Source: an uncultured Saprospiraceae bacterium (GTDB taxonomy: Bacteria; Bacteroidota; Bacteroidia; Chitinophagales; Saprospiraceae). From it: a DNA stretch of 10,079 nucleotides. Where the stretch lies: NCBI GenBank assembly GCA_937942465.1, contig CALDEO010000259.1, positions 1 through 10,079 of the forward strand, in the 5' to 3' direction. The notes under the pieces were generated by a model. The model was not told the DNA's origin. It was given only the letters and a program-made list of their open reading frames with translations, and searched no databases. The translations under genes were made by a program, and so were the position numbers. Positions 6,900-10,079 of the stretch are shown piece by piece (within the stretch, counting starts at the first letter, position 1; every line of letters begins with the position of its first letter).

Positions 6900-7301
6900 T
6901 CAGTTAAGGTATTTCTTTATAATATTGAGTAATGCATCATCAGGAAGTCTTGTAGTTAAGTGGCTTTTAAGTTCTCCAATGAGCTCCTTTAACATCAGCT
7001 CATGGAAACCAAGTTGAAGACCTACTTTGTATACAATATGCTCTTCATTGGTGTTAATCTCTCCATCTATACGCATCGCGAATAATAGCATATACAGAAT
7101 ACTCATCCGCTCTTGCTCCGGTGGTGGTGGCTCTAGTACATATGCCTTAGGATCTGCTGATATTTCATTTAAGTCCGTAGCACTGAGATGCAATGTGTCT
7201 GCGATCTCTCTCATAAAACCTAATTCCTTAATATTGATCTCATTGTCAGCAGCATGGAGTTGATATACTAATGAAAAAATTGCTTTGTTCTGTAATGTCA
7301 T
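6900..7301 (-). CDS. Small TerB-like helical protein
   Basis: This 133-residue protein resembles the TerB (tellurite resistance B-like) fold, a helical bundle that can bind metal; its role here is unknown. Two similar halves are visible: HAADNEINIKELGFMREIAD (about 16-35) and RIDGEINTNEEHIVYKVGLQ (about 77-96). Each has the acidic D-x-E-I-N turn followed by a helix, which suggests internal duplication and paired acidic metal ligands. A proline-rich link, EPPPPEQER (57-65), joins them. No signal peptide or membrane segment is seen, so it should be cytosolic. I chose Met at 7301 because the family core starts there. An upstream in-frame ATG at 7346 would add 15 residues, MRLLRTDFKCLNNNG, that look unlike the family. 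The gene stands alone, converging on dapB (29-nt gap) and divergent from dnaG; no other ter genes are present, so tellurite resistance should not be inferred. Confidence 0.75.
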   Translation of the reverse strand: MTLQNKAIFSLVYQLHAADNEINIKELGFMREIADTLHLSATDLNEISADPKAYVLEPPPPEQERMSILYMLLFAMRIDGEINTNEEHIVYKVGLQLGFHELMLKELIGELKSHLTTRLPDDALLNIIKKYLN

Positions 7302-7387
7302 ACCGTTGTTATTTAAACATTTAAAATCTGTACGTAATAAACGCATTTATTTCTAATCTAAAGTTTAATACCCAGTACTTTCATCAT

Positions 7388-7415
7388 TGACTCAGTCGTA
7401 ATGAACAATGAGTCA
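7388..7415. repeat. Inverted repeat TGACTCA...TGAGTCA in the terB-dnaG intergenic region
   Basis: TGACTCA (7388-7394) and TGAGTCA (7409-7415) are perfect 7-bp inverted repeats separated by 14 bp, giving a centre-to-centre distance of 21 bp, about two helical turns. This geometry fits a dimeric DNA-binding protein as well as a hairpin. It lies 42 bp upstream of the terB-like start at 7346 and about 120 bp upstream of dnaG. The regulator is unknown. Confidence 0.35.
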
Positions 7416-7445
7416 GAAGTATAAAACTGTATCATGAATATCAAA

Positions 7446-7462
7446 AGTGTTTTTAAAACACT
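7446..7462. promoter_or_regulatory. 17-bp palindrome upstream of the dnaG promoter
   Basis: AGTGTTTT-T-AAAACACT is a perfect palindrome of two 8-bp arms around one base. The half-site core AAAGTGTT recurs as a direct repeat at 7478-7485, between the palindrome and the -33 box. The arrangement looks like an operator for a dimeric repressor or activator of dnaG, but A/T-rich palindromes also arise by chance and no regulator is encoded here. Confidence 0.35.
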
Positions 7463-7496
7463 AACTTTTAGGATTCTAAAGTGTTCCTACCTTGTC

Positions 7497-7529
7497 TTGG
7501 GACTATTCACATTATATAACATATATTTG
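7497..7529 (+). promoter_or_regulatory. dnaG promoter (-33/-7), apparently leaderless
   Basis: TTG at 7497-7499, a 22-nt spacer and TATATTTG (7522-7529) fit the Bacteroidota pattern TTG-N17-23-TAnnTTTG. The -7 box ends 5 nt before the dnaG ATG (7535), so transcription should start within a few bases of the start codon, leaving no room for a ribosome binding site. Confidence 0.62.
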
Positions 7530-7534
7530 TCTTC

Positions 7535-9601
7535 ATGATTTCTCAGAGATCCATACAAGATGTACTCAATATTGCTCAAATAGAGGATGTAGTACAGGAT
7601 TACGTCAACTTACGTAGGCGTGGAGTCAATATGTTGGGCCTATGTCCCTTTCATGATGAGAAGTCTCCATCCTTCACTGTGTCACCTGCCAAAAACATAT
7701 ACAAGTGCTTTGGCTGTGGTAAAGGAGGTAACCCGATCAACTTCATCATGGAGCATGAGGCGCTGAGCTATCCTGAGGCAATCAGACACCTTGCGTCCAA
7801 GTATGGTGTAGAACTGGAAGAAAGTGGAAATTCGGATGAGCATCGCGAAGAACAGCAAAAAGCAGAAAGTCTATATCTAATAAACAAATACGCCTCTGAT
7901 CACTTCAATAACAATCTGCTCAATACAGATGAAGGTAAGAGTATTGGATTAAGTTATTTTAAGTCTAGAGGGTTCAGAATGTCTACAATCGAGACATTTG
8001 ACTTAGGATATTCTATCAATGAATATAAACACTTCACTGAAGAAGCTACTGCTAAGAAGTACAACCTCGACATGCTCAAGACTTTAGGACTTGTAAGTGC
8101 CAAAGGGTATGATTTTTACCGTGGTAGAGTGATGTTTCCGATACACAACTTGAGTGGTAAGGTGATTGGATTTGGAGGTAGGATCCTTACGGAGAATAAA
8201 AAAGCACCAAAGTATGTCAACTCTCCAGAGTCTGAAATATACAACAAAAGAAAAACGCTTTACGGGATCTATCAGGCCAAAAATGAGATACGTAAACAAG
8301 ACTTCTGTATACTCGTAGAGGGTTATACTGACGTAATATCTCTACACCAGTCGGACGTAAAAAATGTAGTCGCCTCATCAGGTACCGCCCTGACCAAAGA
8401 TCAAATAAAACTAGTCAAGAGATATACTAATAATATCACTGTCATATATGATGGCGATGCTGCAGGTATCAAAGCGGCACTCCGAGGTATGGATCTGATA
8501 CTGGAGCAGGATATGAATATCCGTCTAGTACTATTGCCAGACAAAGAAGATCCTGACTCTTTCGTCAAGTCTGTAGGTACTACGGCATTTAATGAATACC
8601 TGAAAGAAGAGAGTAAAGACTTTATACTATTTAAAACAGATCTTGTAAAAGAAGAGGCAGGAGATGACCCGATCAAAAAAGCAGCACTGCTCAAAGATAT
8701 TATACAGAGCATCAGTGTCATCAGTGATACCCTCAAGCGATCAGTATATATACAACAATGCTCTCGACTACTAGAAATAGATGAAAATATATTAGTCCAG
8801 GAGACTAATAAAATGATCCGTGGCAATATCAAAAAGAAACAAGTAGAGCAAGACAGAGAGCGACTAAGAGAACAATATAAAGAGCGAAGATCTCAAACTC
8901 GAAGTGAAAAATCACCAGATGGAGGTTTTCCGTCAGAACCACCACCTGGATACGGAGGTGGTGAAGAATATGATGGCCCTCCAGATGAGACTGGCTACTA
9001 TGAAGCAGATCACTACGATGACTCGTCACCAAGACAAAATGCTAAGCAATTTGCTCAAGCATCAAAACCTAAGGATGAAAATCAAGAACGCGATCTAGCA
9101 CGTATCTGTGTCACCTTTGGCAATGAACTATATGAACCCGACCAAACGCTGAAAGTAGCCACGTTTATATTAGATAATATTGCAGATCTAATCGCATACT
9201 TTGACAATGAAGTCTATAAAGAGATCGTCGTGCAAGCTGCTGACCTAGCAAGTAAGGATACCGATAACTGGGATAGTTACTTTACCAACCATGAAAATGA
9301 AAAAATACGAAACGAGGCTATAAGCCTCATGTCTAGCCCGTATGTATATGCTAACTGGGAATCTAAAGAAGTAGAGTTGCAAACTCAAAAAAAACCAGAG
9401 CTCAATCAACAGAAAGACAGCTACCAGGCGGTACTACGATTTAAACTTAAAAAGGTAAAGCGGATCATGGAAAACCTAAGTGCAGAAATTAAAGCAATGG
9501 ACCATGAAGATGAAAACTTCTTAATCAATGTAAAAGTTTTACAAAAACTACAAGAGCAACGCAATACGATAGCTAGCGAACTCCATACCGTCATACTGTA
9601 G
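7535..9601 (+). CDS. dnaG: DNA primase DnaG
   Basis: DnaG synthesises the RNA primers for lagging-strand replication at the fork, together with the replicative helicase DnaB. The 688-residue protein has the CHC2 zinc-binding domain (Cys37, His40, Cys58, Cys61; CPFHDEKSPSF and CFGCGKGG) and the RNA polymerase core with GRVMFPI (197-203), GFGGR (212-216) and YVNSPES (227-233). Its TOPRIM site has Glu262 in VEGYTD (261-266) and Asp306/Asp308 in YDGDAAG (305-311). These residues sit at a constant three-residue offset from E. coli DnaG. Residues 433-517 are a long, low-complexity linker: first basic/charged (KKKQ to RSEKS), then Pro/Gly/Tyr/acidic-rich (EPPPGYGGGEEYDGPPDE, about 467-484). Residues 518-688 form the helical C-terminal helicase-interaction region ending in a coiled-coil-like segment. 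It is about 100 residues longer than the E. coli protein, mostly because of the linker. rpsU and rpoD, its partners in the classic E. coli operon, are not adjacent. Confidence 0.98.
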   Translation: MISQRSIQDVLNIAQIEDVVQDYVNLRRRGVNMLGLCPFHDEKSPSFTVSPAKNIYKCFGCGKGGNPINFIMEHEALSYPEAIRHLASKYGVELEESGNSDEHREEQQKAESLYLINKYASDHFNNNLLNTDEGKSIGLSYFKSRGFRMSTIETFDLGYSINEYKHFTEEATAKKYNLDMLKTLGLVSAKGYDFYRGRVMFPIHNLSGKVIGFGGRILTENKKAPKYVNSPESEIYNKRKTLYGIYQAKNEIRKQDFCILVEGYTDVISLHQSDVKNVVASSGTALTKDQIKLVKRYTNNITVIYDGDAAGIKAALRGMDLILEQDMNIRLVLLPDKEDPDSFVKSVGTTAFNEYLKEESKDFILFKTDLVKEEAGDDPIKKAALLKDIIQSISVISDTLKRSVYIQQCSRLLEIDENILVQETNKMIRGNIKKKQVEQDRERLREQYKERRSQTRSEKSPDGGFPSEPPPGYGGGEEYDGPPDETGYYEADHYDDSSPRQNAKQFAQASKPKDENQERDLARICVTFGNELYEPDQTLKVATFILDNIADLIAYFDNEVYKEIVVQAADLASKDTDNWDSYFTNHENEKIRNEAISLMSSPYVYANWESKEVELQTQKKPELNQQKDSYQAVLRFKLKKVKRIMENLSAEIKAMDHEDENFLINVKVLQKLQEQRNTIASELHTVIL

Positions 9602-9751
9602 TAGTGCAATAGATTGGTAGTACCTCAATAATAACTCTCTCCTCTCCCCCTTAGTCCAATAGTCAACTCTTAAGATTGATATCAAATAAGAACTCCGTAG
9701 CTTTTTGAGACAGTACGACCAGTCTATATACAAAGCGAAAAAAATCCTCAT

Positions 9752-9792
9752 ACAGCTAATTTACCTGAATCAAATATGATTGATATAGCTGT
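9752..9792. terminator. Two-stem hairpin downstream of dnaG, possible bidirectional terminator
   Basis: ACAGCTA (9752-9758) pairs with TAGCTGT (9786-9792), enclosing a second stem AATCA (9768-9772) with TGATT (9777-9781) around AATA. On the plus strand only a mixed pyrimidine stretch (TTTCACTTTC) follows. On the minus strand a run of seven T lies about 8 nt beyond the stem, so it may serve a leftward transcript from outside the window equally well. Confidence 0.35.
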
Positions 9793-9807
9793 TTCACTTT
9801 CTCAATA

Positions 9808-9839
9808 GTATTGTAATCGGCATATACTAATTGCAATAC
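9808..9839. repeat. 10-bp inverted repeat in the dnaG downstream region
   Basis: GTATTGTAAT (9808-9817) and ATTGCAATAC (9830-9839) form a 10-bp RNA stem with one G-U pair around a 12-nt loop. No U tract follows in either direction. It could be an operator, a transcript 3' structure or chance in A/T-rich DNA. Confidence 0.3.
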
Positions 9840-10079
9840 AACTGACAATTGTGATAACTCATATAAAAAAACAGACAAAAAAGTGCTGGAGTAGTATCAA
9901 TGACTTGACTTCAATTAATAAAAGCTGTAAATTAAAATTAGGTAGATATCATATATTAAACGATTAGTATATGTAACGCTGCCTCAAACCAAAAAACTTT
10001 AACACTTTTTATTGCGATTATTTGAATAAACATGAAATTAATCTTAAGTTAAAGGAGTTATATAAGTATAAAATTGATC

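Larger units (their letters stand above)
9602..10079. other. 478-bp stretch without a convincing gene
   Basis: Both strands carry frequent stops and no recognisable coding frame. The contents are an 18-nt pyrimidine tract (9635-9652), two hairpins (9752-9792 and 9808-9839), and A/T-rich DNA to the end. A purine-rich AAAGGAG at about 10054-10060 resembles a Shine-Dalgarno sequence, but no start codon follows at a suitable distance within the window. No complete TAnnTTTG promoter was found. It is probably the dnaG 3' region plus the upstream region of a gene beyond the window. Confidence 0.6.

Noticed and set aside
6900..7301. Tellurite-resistance system
   Set aside because: Only an isolated TerB-like protein is present, without TerC, TerD or other ter genes; the fold is widespread and the name alone does not support resistance.
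5882..7398. Shared TGACTCA followed by C/G and TCG at 5881-5891 and 7388-7398
   Set aside because: The 11-bp similarity with one mismatch occurs only twice, without a consistent position relative to a promoter; chance is a sufficient explanation.
8401..8832. 143-codon open frame on the minus strand
   Set aside because: It is antisense to the TOPRIM region of dnaG and Ser/Ile/Leu-rich, as expected of a shadow frame.
9548..9751. 67-codon minus-strand frame running from beyond dnaG into its 3' end
   Set aside because: It overlaps the dnaG C-terminus on the opposite strand, shows no family motif, and has no promoter or start context.
9956..10033. 25-codon hydrophobic minus-strand ORF starting MFIQIIAIKS
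   Set aside because: It is short, in A/T-rich DNA, with no promoter or Shine-Dalgarno sequence; hydrophobic short frames are expected by chance here.

Overview
The window looks like ordinary chromosomal backbone of a low-GC member of the Bacteroidota. Three observations support this: a secreted protein with a C-terminal type IX secretion (T9SS) sorting domain; promoter-like TAnnTTTG elements, the -7 box of the Bacteroidota primary sigma factor, in front of several genes; and starts without Shine-Dalgarno sequences. A marine or Saprospira/Cytophaga-like lineage is plausible from the choice-of-anchor B/T9SS protein, but the window does not settle the family.

Layout. Positions 41-2198 (minus strand) hold a two-gene overlapping unit: a PlsC-type acyltransferase followed by a lipoprotein-type isoaspartyl peptidase/asparaginase. 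A 67-bp divergent promoter region separates it from miaA (2266-3177, plus), the tRNA dimethylallyltransferase. A 139-bp gap leads to a 790-residue secreted multidomain protein (3317-5689). The gap from 5690 to 5945 carries a long hairpin, then the best promoter in the window, a possible 10-codon ORF and a second hairpin, all ahead of tRNA-Glu(UUC) (5946-6017). The tRNA ends in a textbook intrinsic terminator. dapB (lysine/diaminopimelate synthesis) follows at 6142-6870. A small TerB-like gene converges on it (6900-7301, minus). A 233-bp intergenic region with two inverted repeats and a good promoter precedes dnaG, the replicative primase (7535-9601). The last 478 bp hold no convincing gene, only two hairpins and a pyrimidine tract.

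Functionally these are mostly independent housekeeping genes: tRNA modification, a tRNA, diaminopimelate synthesis, replication priming and membrane lipid acylation. There are also one cell-envelope hydrolase and one secreted protein of unknown role. I see no transposase, integrase, phage, CRISPR, toxin-antitoxin or defence module and no broken genes. I did not find a new multi-gene system. The points most worth a second look are regulatory: miaA and dnaG both have a -7 box ending exactly 5 nt before the start codon, which suggests leaderless mRNAs, and the tRNA-Glu leader is unusually long and structured.
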